Positions 7,164-15,231 of a stretch of 64,000 nt of DNA are shown here, in pieces (within the stretch, counting starts at the first letter, position 1; each line of letters begins with the position of its first letter). The notes beneath the pieces were generated by a model. It ran no database searches. It saw only the letters and a list, made by a program, of their open reading frames with translations, and was not told where the DNA came from. Both the position numbers and the translations under genes were made by a program. The DNA comes from Polyangiaceae bacterium (GTDB lineage Bacteria; Myxococcota_A; Polyangia; Polyangiales; Polyangiaceae). The stretch covers positions 620,001 through 684,000 of the forward strand of contig JACKEA010000006.1 in the NCBI GenBank assembly GCA_020633235.1, written 5' to 3'.

Positions 7164-8288
7164 TCAGGACGCGGCCTCGCGGTACACGTCCAGGGTGGCC
7201 CGCGCGCAGGCCGCCCAGGAAAACTCGCGAGCCCGCTCGAGGCCGGCCGCGCGGAGCTTTTCGCGGAGCTCGGCGTCCGTGGAAAGGCGGCGCATGGCTT
7301 CGACCATCTCGCCGTGATCGGTGGCGGAGGCGTGCAGCGCCGCCGTGCCCGTCACCTCCAGCAGGGCCGGGGCGCGGGAGGTGAGCACCGGCGTGCCGAT
7401 GGCCATCGCTTCCAGCACGGGCATGCCGAAGCCTTCGGCGTGGGATACGAACAACAGGGCGTTCGCGTGGCGGTACAGCGTGAGCAAGAGCTCGTCCGAG
7501 ATGAACGAGACTTGAATCACCTTGGCCTTCACCTCGGGGCGCTGAAACAGCTCCAGCATCTCCCGGTCGGAGCGTGAGAAGCGGCGCACGAGCACCAGCT
7601 TTTCTCGAGGGCGGTCTTTCGTCGCCTCCACGAAGGCGCGGATCATCCGCACGTGGTTCTTGTAGGGCGAGCCCTGGCCCACCACCAGGCTGTAGCTCAC
7701 GTCGCGCGGCACCAGCGTGTCCAGATCCTCACGCGGTCCCGCGCGCTCCGGGGAGTAGCGGTCCAGATCCACCCCATGGTGCACGACCCGCACCTTGTCC
7801 CGCTCGCTCGGATACTCTTGGGCGATGGCGTCGGCGGTGGCGCGAGAGATGGCGATCACGCGGCGCGCTCCGCGGATGGCGCGGCCGAAGTGCCAGCGAT
7901 ACCAGGCCGCGTTCACCAGGCGCTCGCCGCGTGCGCTGGCGCACAGCTCGGGAGTCTGCACCCACATCAAGTCGTGGATGGTGACGACCCATGGGCAGTC
8001 GAGACCGAGGGGAACCAGATCCGCCGGTGAATGAAACAGATCCGCCTCTTGGAAGGTGCGGGCGCGGGCGCGGCCGAGCCCCAGCGTCCAGGCGCTCTTG
8101 GTGTCTCCCGGATATTCCACCACGCCGAAGCGCGGGCCCACGGAGGGCGACACGCGACCCTTTCGGCGAATGGCGGTGATCTCCACGTCCCCGCGCTGGG
8201 TCTGGAATTCCTGGAGCAAATGCGCGGTGTAGTTGCCGATCCCGCTCCTCGGGCTGTCGGCGCTCCGCGCGTCGATCACGACGTTCAT
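7164..8288 (-). CDS. Glycosyltransferase family 4
   Basis: A 374-residue cytoplasmic GT-B glycosyltransferase that would move a sugar from a nucleotide-sugar donor to a glycan or lipid acceptor. The N-terminal MNVVIDARSADSPRSGIGNY is the family-typical start, with the glycine-rich acceptor loop SGIGNYT. VVTIHDLMWV and later SHAEGFGMPVLEAMAIGTPV carry the GT4 E-x7-E donor-binding region. ATG at 8288 places this motif at residue 1. It lies 17 bp behind the radical SAM gene on the same strand, so the two are probably cotranscribed and may act in one surface-glycan or glycopeptide pathway. The substrate cannot be read from sequence. Confidence 0.85.
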   Translation of the reverse strand: MNVVIDARSADSPRSGIGNYTAHLLQEFQTQRGDVEITAIRRKGRVSPSVGPRFGVVEYPGDTKSAWTLGLGRARARTFQEADLFHSPADLVPLGLDCPWVVTIHDLMWVQTPELCASARGERLVNAAWYRWHFGRAIRGARRVIAISRATADAIAQEYPSERDKVRVVHHGVDLDRYSPERAGPREDLDTLVPRDVSYSLVVGQGSPYKNHVRMIRAFVEATKDRPREKLVLVRRFSRSDREMLELFQRPEVKAKVIQVSFISDELLLTLYRHANALLFVSHAEGFGMPVLEAMAIGTPVLTSRAPALLEVTGTAALHASATDHGEMVEAMRRLSTDAELREKLRAAGLERAREFSWAACARATLDVYREAAS

Positions 8289-8305
8289 TTCGGCGCGGGA
8301 GGGGT

Positions 8306-9298
8306 CTAGAGGTCGTCCCGGCGTCGCAGCGTGACCAGCGAGGTGACCGGAATGCGCTCTTTCTTGCCGTTCAGCGGCCGCTTCACCCCGGTGGGGCGGT
8401 GACGGGCCACGTAGCTGCAGTACTCGATGCCCGTGCGCACGGCATCGATGGTCGACAGCGAACGGAAGCTCGGCCAGAAGTTGTTGCAGGTACCGCAGGG
8501 ATCGATGTCCCGCCGCTTGCCGGTGCGGTGCATGTCGCGATAGCGCTTCGCCATCGGGTGGTTGAACAGCTCGAGCACGCTCGACTCCCGCGCGTCCCCC
8601 CAGCCGTAGTCGCCGTCCTGATCCATGCAGCACAGGGTGACACGGCCGCTGGCCAAGATGTCCAGGCGCTCCACGTGCTCACAGCCGTAGCTGGGCACCG
8701 GATAGTAGTTGCTGTTCACGTCACCCTTGTAGTTGAACAGGCCCACGATGAACGGGCGCGCGCCGTGCGCCCGGCAGTACTCCACGAACTTCGTCTGCTC
8801 CTCCACGGAGGTGTCTTCCAGACGGGTCATGCGGAACGTGATGCGCCGCGCGACCTTCTTTCGACGGGAGCGGTCCGTCAGGTACTCGAGGTTATCGAGC
8901 GTGCGCTGGAGGGACAGTCCCATCACCTGCTCGTAGCGGTCCGGGTCCAAGGTGTTGAGGCTGATGTACAGATGATCGAGCCCCACCTCTGCCAGCGCGT
9001 CGATGCGCTTGGGCGTCATCGCGTGGCCATTGGAATAGAGTCGCAGCTTGGTTTTTGGAAGGCGGCGATGGATCGTCTCCAAACGCGGCAAAATCTTGGG
9101 ATCCGAGAAGGGGTCCCCCTGGATGAACGGCTCGATGGCTTCCAGCGGGAACTGTCGACAGTCCTCCACGAGCTTCTCGAACAAGTCGTCGTCCATCGGA
9201 CCCTTGTCGCGCGCCAACGCGTTGTTCGGGCAGAACACGCACTTCGCGTTGCAGTGATTGGTCGTCTCGATGGCGACCAGCCGCGGGTACTCGGTCAT
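8306..9298 (-). CDS. Radical SAM protein with SPASM-like C-terminus
   Basis: A 330-residue radical S-adenosylmethionine enzyme. The cluster motif CNAKCVFC (CxxxCxxC) is at about residues 16-23, followed by the GDPFSDP stretch that replaces the usual GGEP SAM-binding motif. C-terminal Cys residues (YGCEHVERLD, VTLCCMDQDGDYGWGD, CGTCNNFW) match a SPASM or related domain that binds auxiliary clusters. Such proteins modify peptides or sugars, or act as anaerobic-type maturases. The neighbouring glycosyltransferase suggests glycan chemistry, but that is inference. The start at 9298 puts the Cys motif at the normal N-terminal distance. Confidence 0.85.
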   Translation of the reverse strand: MTEYPRLVAIETTNHCNAKCVFCPNNALARDKGPMDDDLFEKLVEDCRQFPLEAIEPFIQGDPFSDPKILPRLETIHRRLPKTKLRLYSNGHAMTPKRIDALAEVGLDHLYISLNTLDPDRYEQVMGLSLQRTLDNLEYLTDRSRRKKVARRITFRMTRLEDTSVEEQTKFVEYCRAHGARPFIVGLFNYKGDVNSNYYPVPSYGCEHVERLDILASGRVTLCCMDQDGDYGWGDARESSVLELFNHPMAKRYRDMHRTGKRRDIDPCGTCNNFWPSFRSLSTIDAVRTGIEYCSYVARHRPTGVKRPLNGKKERIPVTSLVTLRRRDDL

Positions 9299-9368
9299 GG
9301 GCCAAGACCTACCACGGCGGCCGTCGGCTGCACGAAATTGGGGCGCGGGGCAGCGGAAGTGCCGGTTG

Positions 9369-10118
9369 TCAGGAGGGATTCCGTGGCAGCTCCAGCGCGC
9401 CGATCACGGCAACCTGGATCTCGAGGCGGCGCTCCGGGCTGATGGGCGCACCGGACAGCTCCACGATGTGAAAGCGATCCCGCACCTTGCCCTCGAAGGT
9501 CTTCACCTCGGATTCGTCGATGGTCACCTTCTGCTCGAACAGCGCCTGAGACAGCGCCAAGAGCAGACCGGAGCGGTCGCTGGTCTCCACTTCCAAGGTG
9601 GAGAGCTGGCCGTCGGCGTCCTCCAGAAAGCGCACCACGGTTTCGCCGCCGGCCGGGGGAACCGTGCCGCGTTCCCGGGCTTGCTTCAGATCCAGCTTGC
9701 CTTCCAGCAGGTCCAACAGCAGCTGCTCGAAGCTCGCGGCCTCCTCCGATCGAATGCTCTCGCCGCGACGCTCGGGCTCCGCGCGACGGATCCAGAACAG
9801 ATCCACGGCTTCGGCGATGCCCACCGGCGTCTTGCGGGTGTGCGCCTCGGCGTCCATCACGTCGAAATCGGACAGCACCAGGGCTGCGCTGATGGTCGCC
9901 AGTAGGCCCGGGCGATCTTCCGCCACCACGCACAGAACCGCTTGCGCGCCCTGGCTGGCGTCGAGCAACCCCACTTTGGCTGCGGTTCCGGCGCGATCCC
10001 GCGCGATGCGCGCGTGGCGTTTGGCCGCGGTTTCGTCGTACAGCGCGCGATAGCTCGCGGGCATCGACGCGTAGAACTCGCGGACGTATTCGAGGGTGGC
10101 CTCGGTCACGGCTTCCAC
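9369..10118 (-). CDS. Tandem ACT-domain protein (GlnD C-terminus-like)
   Basis: A 249-residue protein that starts with GTG at 10118. After an N-terminal helix (YVREFYASMPASYR) come two ACT domains: residues about 60-110 (VLCVVAEDRPGLLATISAAL) and about 170-240 (TLEVETSDRSGLLLALSQAL). The order and the linker match the end of GlnD/uridylyltransferase, but there is no nucleotidyltransferase or HD domain. ACT pairs bind amino acids, so the protein probably senses an amino acid such as glutamine. It stands alone between the radical SAM gene and the kinase gene. Confidence 0.75.
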   Translation of the reverse strand: MEAVTEATLEYVREFYASMPASYRALYDETAAKRHARIARDRAGTAAKVGLLDASQGAQAVLCVVAEDRPGLLATISAALVLSDFDVMDAEAHTRKTPVGIAEAVDLFWIRRAEPERRGESIRSEEAASFEQLLLDLLEGKLDLKQARERGTVPPAGGETVVRFLEDADGQLSTLEVETSDRSGLLLALSQALFEQKVTIDESEVKTFEGKVRDRFHIVELSGAPISPERRLEIQVAVIGALELPRNPS

Positions 10119-10164
10119 GGGTCGTGTCTTAGCGCGAACAACGTTGCCGTTGGGTTTCCGGCGA

Positions 10165-11907
10165 TCATTTCTTCTGATCGTTGGGCGGTGGAAACCCGGG
10201 GATCTGCGGGAACGTCGGCAACGGGGGCAATCCCGAAGGAAGCGGCGGTAAGCCGCTCGGCAGCGGGAAGGTGGGAAAGGGCGCGGTGGTGCCCGCGTCC
10301 GCCTTGCCGGCGTCCGTGCCCGCGTCCTTCTTGGGCACTGGGGTGCCGCCGCCGGTGCTGGTCTTGGTGGGGACGGGCGTTGGCGTGGGAGAGGGCGTGG
10401 GCGACGGAGGTACGTCGGTGGTCGCGTTGGGATCCGGACCCTGCGCCGTGATGGTGGTGGTGGGCGTGGGCTCGCCCAGCGGATTGGTGGGCGTGGGGTC
10501 GTCGGTCTTGTTGTTCCGGAGCACCACGACCAGCGCGATGGCGCCGCCGGTCACCAGCACGCCCAAGAGCAGCGCGATGATCGCGCCGCCTCCGCCGCGC
10601 TTTCTCGTGGGCATGGGCGGCGGAGCAGCGCCGTAGCCCGCCGACACGTAGTGGGCCTGCTGCGGGGGAGCGGGCCTTTGCATTTGTTGTTGGTGCGGCG
10701 CGGGCACGGCCTGGGCGCGGGCGCCCTGGGCGGCGAGCTCGGCGATCAGCTCCTTGCTCGCCTCTTGCGTGCCGCCCTTGGGCGGCTCGTCTCCGCCCAC
10801 GGCGGTGGCGGGGGGCGGCGCGGGCTGCACCGGGACCGGCGCCATCGGTGCGGGGGGCGCGGGCGCCGTGGCGTCGTCGTCCGGCGGGAGCGTGGGGGCC
10901 ACGCCGCCGCGGGTGGGCGCTTCGTCACTCGGCGCCTTGGGCTCGAGGGGAGGAAGATCCGCCGTCTTGTCCTGGCGCTTGGGCGGCGGCTCGCTGGGGC
11001 TCGGGATCACCGCGGCGGGCGCGGGCGTCGCGGCGAGGCGGCCGGCGTGGGACAGCTCCCCCGACAGCGGCGCCAGGGCCAGTCGCATGCTGAGGGCGCT
11101 GTCGAAGCGACGGCTGCTCTCGGGGTCGATGGCTTGATGCACGACCTTGGCGAGCTCCTCCCCCAGGCTCGCGTCGTGCTCGGTGATGCGCTTCACCTTG
11201 CCCGCCGCCACCTGGGACACGATCGCCGCGGCGTCGTCCCCGTAGGCCGGCCGCTCGCCGGTGAGCATCTCGTACAGCATCACGCCCAGGGAGTAGAGGT
11301 CCGCGCGGTGATCCACGCGATCCGCCGAGTACAGCTGCTCCGGCGCCATGTACTCCGGCGTCCCCATGATGGCGCCGGGGCGGGTCAGGCCCTTCTGGTA
11401 CTCGTTCGCTTCCCGCAGCTTGGCGATGCCGAAGTCCAACAGCTTGAGCAACGGACCGCCGGTGCTGGGCGTGATGAACACGTTGTCCGGCTTGAGATCG
11501 CGATGCACCACGCCCAGGGCGTGGGCGGCTTCGAGGCCGCTCAGGATCTGCAGCGCGAAATCGATGGCCTGATCCTTCGGCAGCTTCACGCGGCGATCCA
11601 ACAGCTGCTGCAGGGATTCCCCGGTGAGCAGCTCCATGACCAGGAACGGAGAGCCGTCCGGCGTCTGGTCCACGTCTGTCACGCGGGTGACGTGAGGGCT
11701 CTGGATGCGCGCGGACACGCGAGCCTCTTGCAGGAAGCGCGACGCCAGACCCGGCCGCTTGCTGAGCTCGCTGTGCAGGAACTTGAGCGCGACGTTGGTG
11801 CCCAGCAGCTCGTGGCGCGCTTCGAACACGGCACCCATACCGCCGTCGCCAATCAAGCGGACGATGCGGTACTTGCCGCCAACGACGTCACCCGGTGATG
11901 GTCTCAT
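10165..11907 (-). CDS. Transmembrane Hanks-type Ser/Thr protein kinase
   Basis: A 580-residue kinase. Residues 10-275 hold the catalytic domain: glycine loop IGDGGMGAVFEA, VAIK-type lysine in VALKFLHSEL, catalytic loop VVHRDLKPDN, metal-binding LLDFGIAK, and GTPEYMAPEQ at the activation loop end. All key residues are present. A long Pro/Ala-rich cytosolic linker follows, then basic MPTRKRGGGG, one membrane helix (AIIALLLGVLVTGGAIALVVV, about residue 430) and a Pro/Thr-rich exterior tail. The gene lies 6 bp behind def and is probably cotranscribed with it. The targets are unknown. Confidence 0.9.
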   Translation of the reverse strand: MRPSPGDVVGGKYRIVRLIGDGGMGAVFEARHELLGTNVALKFLHSELSKRPGLASRFLQEARVSARIQSPHVTRVTDVDQTPDGSPFLVMELLTGESLQQLLDRRVKLPKDQAIDFALQILSGLEAAHALGVVHRDLKPDNVFITPSTGGPLLKLLDFGIAKLREANEYQKGLTRPGAIMGTPEYMAPEQLYSADRVDHRADLYSLGVMLYEMLTGERPAYGDDAAAIVSQVAAGKVKRITEHDASLGEELAKVVHQAIDPESSRRFDSALSMRLALAPLSGELSHAGRLAATPAPAAVIPSPSEPPPKRQDKTADLPPLEPKAPSDEAPTRGGVAPTLPPDDDATAPAPPAPMAPVPVQPAPPPATAVGGDEPPKGGTQEASKELIAELAAQGARAQAVPAPHQQQMQRPAPPQQAHYVSAGYGAAPPPMPTRKRGGGGAIIALLLGVLVTGGAIALVVVLRNNKTDDPTPTNPLGEPTPTTTITAQGPDPNATTDVPPSPTPSPTPTPVPTKTSTGGGTPVPKKDAGTDAGKADAGTTAPFPTFPLPSGLPPLPSGLPPLPTFPQIPGFPPPNDQKK

Positions 11908-11913
11908 GTGCGG

Positions 11914-12462
11914 TCAGTCGTCTTTTTCCGCGGCCCGTGCGGCGCGCTGGAGCTCCGTGAGGAACGCCAGCGTACCCGGCTCGGCGCGGTCCACGTACAA
12001 GATGCCGTCGAGATGATCCGTTTCGTGCTGCACGACCGCGGCAGGGACGCCTTCCCAGATGAAGTCGAGGGGGGAGCCATTTCGATCCAGAGCGGTAACG
12101 TGCACTTTGCGGGGGCGGGTGACCCGACCACGGATGCCGGCGACGGACAAGCAACCCTCCATCAGCGTGATGGTTTCTTCCGGAGCCGAGAGCGCGCGAA
12201 TGACTGGATTAACCAGTATCAGCAAGGGCACCTCGGGAAAGTCCGGATAGCGAGGATTGTCGCCCACTTCGATGACGCAGATGCGCACCGACTCGTGCAC
12301 TTGCGGCGCCGCAATGCCCGCTCCGTCGGCGTCGCGCATCGTCTCGATCATGTCGTCGATGAGCGCTTGCACGCGTGGCGACGGAATCTCCACTGGTGGG
12401 ACCTCTTCCGCGCGACGGCGCAGCACCGGGTGTCCCATCTGGGCAATCTTGCGAATCGCCAT
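11914..12462 (-). CDS. def: Peptide deformylase
   Basis: A 182-residue enzyme that removes the formyl group from the N-terminal methionine of nascent proteins in the cytosol. All three family motifs are present: GAGIAAPQVHE (GxGxAAxQ), MEGCLSVAG (EGCLS, Cys metal ligand) and VQHETDHLDG (HExxH with two His ligands). The length and the starting MAIRKIAQMGHPVLRR are typical. It is followed after 6 bp by the Ser/Thr kinase gene, an unusual partner; deformylases more often sit with fmt. Confidence 0.95.
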   Translation of the reverse strand: MAIRKIAQMGHPVLRRRAEEVPPVEIPSPRVQALIDDMIETMRDADGAGIAAPQVHESVRICVIEVGDNPRYPDFPEVPLLILVNPVIRALSAPEETITLMEGCLSVAGIRGRVTRPRKVHVTALDRNGSPLDFIWEGVPAAVVQHETDHLDGILYVDRAEPGTLAFLTELQRAARAAEKDD

Positions 12463-12524
12463 GAGCCCATGTTAGCAGGCCGCCAGGCTAAGAGAAGGGG
12501 GCGTTGGCCCCGAAAGTTGAGCAC

Positions 12525-13523
12525 ATGGCACGGTCCACGATCCTCGGTGTTGGCAGCTTCGTTCCCGACAAGGTCGTCACCAACGACGACCTCGCCCAGA
12601 TGATGAACACCAGCGACGAGTGGATTCAGCAACGCACCGGTATCAAGGAGCGTCACTTCATCGCCGAGTCCGGCACCGGCGCGAGTGACCTCGCCGTACC
12701 GGCCACCGAGCGTGCGCTCGAGCACGCCGGCGTGAAGAAAGAAGAGATCGACGCGATCATCTTCGCCACGCTCTCCCCCGACTACACCTTCCCCGGTTCG
12801 GGATGCCTCCTCGGTCACAAGTTGGGCTTGCCCGGCGTGCCCGCCCTGGACATCCGCAATCAGTGCTCCGGCTTCTTGTACGGCCTGTCCATCGCGGACG
12901 CCTGGGTGCGCGCCGGCATGTACGAGAAGGTGCTGCTCGTGGGCAGCGAGGTGCACTCCACCGGGCTCGACTTCACGGACCGCGGTCGCGACATCGCCGT
13001 GCTCTTCGGCGACGGTGCCGGCGCTGCCGTCATCGGCAAGAGCAAGGACGACGATCACGGCCTGCTCTCGGTATGCCTCCACGCGGACGGCGTGGGCGCC
13101 GAAGATCTATGGATCGAGGCGCCGGGCTCCAAGTACATGCCGCGCATGACGCAAGAGATGCTCGACGAAGGCCGCTGGTTCCCCAAGATGAAGGGCAAGC
13201 AGGTGTTCCGTTGGGCAACGGACAAGATGCCCGCCGTCGCCCTCGAGGCGCTGGAGAAGGCCGGGCTCGGCATCAAGGACGTGGATCTCTTCGTCCCGCA
13301 CCAGGCCAACATGCGGATCAATCAGTTGGTGGGCTGGCGGCTGGAGCTGGACGAGGAAAAGGTCGTCCACAACATCGAGAAGTACGGCAACACCACCGCC
13401 GCCACCATCCCGATGGCCCTTGACGTCGCCTTCAAAGATGGGCGCATCAAGGAAGACACTCTGGTGCTGTACGCCGCCTTCGGAGCCGGGTTCACCTGGG
13501 CCGGCGGCGTGATGCGTTTCTGA
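12525..13523 (+). CDS. fabH: 3-oxoacyl-ACP synthase III (beta-ketoacyl-ACP synthase III)
   Basis: A 332-residue condensing enzyme that starts fatty acid synthesis by joining acetyl-CoA (or a branched starter) with malonyl-ACP. The catalytic triad is complete: Cys in IRNQCSGFLYG, His in FVPHQANMRI and Asn in KYGNTTAATIPMAL. The ends are typical (TILGVGSFVPDKVVTN and AGFTWAGGVMRF). ATG at 12525 puts the first strand at residue 5 as in the family. A TTG at 12504 behind GAAGGGG would add seven residues and cannot be excluded. The gene stands alone, convergent with the beta-helix lipoprotein gene. Confidence 0.95.
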   Translation: MARSTILGVGSFVPDKVVTNDDLAQMMNTSDEWIQQRTGIKERHFIAESGTGASDLAVPATERALEHAGVKKEEIDAIIFATLSPDYTFPGSGCLLGHKLGLPGVPALDIRNQCSGFLYGLSIADAWVRAGMYEKVLLVGSEVHSTGLDFTDRGRDIAVLFGDGAGAAVIGKSKDDDHGLLSVCLHADGVGAEDLWIEAPGSKYMPRMTQEMLDEGRWFPKMKGKQVFRWATDKMPAVALEALEKAGLGIKDVDLFVPHQANMRINQLVGWRLELDEEKVVHNIEKYGNTTAATIPMALDVAFKDGRIKEDTLVLYAAFGAGFTWAGGVMRF

Positions 13524-13538
13524 GAATCGCTTCCGTCT

Positions 13539-13610
13539 CTTGTCGGTGCGGCGCGGAACCTCGCAGCACGCCACCGTCGCGCTGAGCCGTTTCCGCGGCG
13601 GACCAACAAG
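13539..13610. terminator. Inverted repeat between convergent genes (dispersed family)
   Basis: The left arm at 13539-13560 (CTTGTCGGTGCGGCGCGGAA) and the right arm at 13587-13610 (GTTTCCGCGGCGGACCAACAAG) are imperfect inverted copies. They sit between the stops of fabH and of the minus-strand gene at 13618, so they could end transcription from both sides. The right arm is the best copy of the dispersed element. Confidence 0.55.
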
Positions 13611-13617
13611 CTTGCTC

Positions 13618-15063
13618 TCAGGGGCACCCGGGGTTCGGGGACTGGAGCTTGCCGTCTACGGTGTTGCCGGAGATGTCGTTCGGATTCGGCGTGTTGCCCG
13701 CGTTGCACCAGTCGCCGGACGCGGACACGCCAATGTTCGTCATCACGTTGTCCTTGAAGGCATGCCCACCGGCGTTGGCGGAGTGGATGTACAAGATGCG
13801 ACCACCGGTGATGTTCTGGAACTGGTTGTTCCGAACGGTTGCGCTCGTCACGTTGCTGCTTCCGTTTGCGCCGAAGTCGACCAGGCTGCGGCAAGTGGAG
13901 GCGATGGTGAAGTTCTTGAACACGTTGTCCTCGATGAGGGCGCCCTTGTGTCCGACTATGACGCCGCTCCCGCACGTGGCGGCGTTCCGGCGGCAGTCTT
14001 CCAGAGTGTTCTTTCTCACGATCGTGTCGACCGAACCGGCGACCGCAGTGAGCATGACGCAGGCGCCTTCGTTGTGCGCGATGTAGCAGCCCTCCACCCG
14101 GCTGTTCACGATCCCCGGTGACGCGGATACCGGATTGGGCTCGAAGTCGATTCCAGCCTGGGGCATGGTGCCCTTGGCGTCGATGAGCTGGCACGACGCC
14201 TGGGAGCCGTTGCCATCGCCCAGTACCTCGCACGTGTCGCAGTTGATGATCGAGATGTTGTTGCGATAGGCGTGGCTGATGACGGGGTCCTTCACGGTGA
14301 TTCGCAGCGGATACGTCTTCGGATCCGCCTGATCCGACGCACCCACATAGAGACCGTCCGTCACGGCTTCGCTCGATTGGATACCGTCGAGCAAGACGTC
14401 TTGGCTCCCGCGAACGTAGATGTTGTGCGCTACCGTCTCTGCTGGCGTGCGGTTGCCGCGGTTCCCGTCGAACTTCAGGCCCTGAATCGTGATGTAGCGT
14501 CCCCCTTCGAGGCGCAGCAGCCAGTTGCCGGAGACGACGGGATAGCCATCCGGCGCCTTGATGGTCGCTCCGTTCCCGCGCAGGACGTAGGGCGCACCCG
14601 GAGTGCCGACGGGATCCTTCCAGTTGAGCGCGACGGCGATGCAGGTCGCTCCTTGCGGGAATTCCAGCGTCTGATTCTTCCAGTTCGCGAAGTCCGCCAG
14701 CGCGGCATTGATGCAACTGCTCGCGTTCGTGCTGCCGTCGCACTTGCAATCATATGGGGCGGCAGTGATCGACGAGCCGGGCAGCGGAGGCGCGCCGCCG
14801 CTGCCGCCCGCACCGCTGGCGCCTGCGTTGCCGCTCGCGCCAGCGGTTCCGCCAGTGCTCGCACCACTGGCGCCGCCGGATGCGGAACCTGCCGTTCCCC
14901 CAGTTGCAGCAGTGCCGGCGTTCCCTCCGGCGCCGCCGCTCGCTGCGCCCCCGGTCCCCGCCGAACCGCCGCTTCCGGAGACCGGATCATCGTCCGAGCT
15001 GCCACACGCGCTCAGACCGGAGAAAGCCACGACGCAAAGTACACGGAGCTTCTGGCGGTTCAT
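13618..15063 (-). CDS. Right-handed beta-helix lipoprotein
   Basis: A 481-residue lipoprotein. MNRQKLRVLCVVAFSGLSACGSS carries lipobox LSAC. Residues about 30-95 are a Gly/Ala/Thr/Ser linker. The rest has the look of a parallel beta-helix (pectate lyase/polysaccharide-lyase-like repeats): GRYITIQGLKFDGNRG, DVLLDGIQSS, YRNNISIINCDTC, NSRVEGCYIAHNEGA, TIVRKNTLEDC, ALIEDNVFKNF and ATVRNNQFQNI. Short Asn-rich turns recur every 20-25 residues. Binding or cleavage of a polysaccharide is inferred. A sigma-54-like promoter abuts the ATG at 15063, the only start that gives a signal peptide. Confidence 0.8.
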   Translation of the reverse strand: MNRQKLRVLCVVAFSGLSACGSSDDDPVSGSGGSAGTGGAASGGAGGNAGTAATGGTAGSASGGASGASTGGTAGASGNAGASGAGGSGGAPPLPGSSITAAPYDCKCDGSTNASSCINAALADFANWKNQTLEFPQGATCIAVALNWKDPVGTPGAPYVLRGNGATIKAPDGYPVVSGNWLLRLEGGRYITIQGLKFDGNRGNRTPAETVAHNIYVRGSQDVLLDGIQSSEAVTDGLYVGASDQADPKTYPLRITVKDPVISHAYRNNISIINCDTCEVLGDGNGSQASCQLIDAKGTMPQAGIDFEPNPVSASPGIVNSRVEGCYIAHNEGACVMLTAVAGSVDTIVRKNTLEDCRRNAATCGSGVIVGHKGALIEDNVFKNFTIASTCRSLVDFGANGSSNVTSATVRNNQFQNITGGRILYIHSANAGGHAFKDNVMTNIGVSASGDWCNAGNTPNPNDISGNTVDGKLQSPNPGCP

Positions 15064-15075
15064 GGTCGGTCGCGT

Positions 15076-15091
15076 AGCAAGGTGGGTGCCA
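15076..15091 (-). promoter_or_regulatory. Sigma-54-like promoter of the beta-helix lipoprotein gene
   Basis: On the minus strand TGGCACCCACCTTGCT matches TGGCACG-N4-TTGCT with one mismatch (C for G at the seventh base) and exact GG-N10-GC spacing. The predicted +1 is at about 15065, two bases before the ATG at 15063. Confidence 0.6.
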
Positions 15092-15130
15092 AGATGTTTG
15101 TCCGGCATTCTGCCTCGCCGAGAAGGGCGC

Positions 15131-15147
15131 GGGAAGTGACGCTTCCC
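15131..15147. promoter_or_regulatory. Dyad GGGAAG-tgacg-CTTCCC, possible activator site
   Basis: A perfect 6-bp inverted repeat 67-83 bp upstream of the predicted +1 of the sigma-54-like promoter at 15076-15091. The position suits an enhancer-binding protein. The binding protein is unknown; the FHA-sigma-54 activator encoded at 16416-17741 is a nearby candidate. Confidence 0.3.
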
Positions 15148-15207
15148 AGACGAGAAGGCGCATTTCCCGCTGCCGCCAGAGCCGCCCCGCCCTTCGCAGG
15201 TGGCTGT

Positions 15208-15224
15208 CGTGCATGCTATGCACG
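15208..15224. promoter_or_regulatory. Operator-like dyad CGTGCAT-gct-ATGCACG
   Basis: A perfect 7-bp inverted repeat with a 3-bp centre, ending 7 bp before the GTG start of the lipoprotein gene at 15232. It sits in the 168-bp divergent intergenic region. It could be a repressor site or a 5'-leader stem that occludes the start. Confidence 0.4.
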
Positions 15225-15231
15225 ATGGTAC

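Noticed and set aside
9330..9365. CGGCACTTCCGCTGCC on the minus strand upstream of the radical SAM gene
   Set aside because: The spacing fits sigma-54, but three positions of the boxes deviate and it is not next to the start codon as in the other four cases.
12504..12524. TTG start for fabH behind GAAGGGG
   Set aside because: The ATG at 12525 gives the family-typical N-terminus. The TTG remains possible but adds seven unmatched residues.
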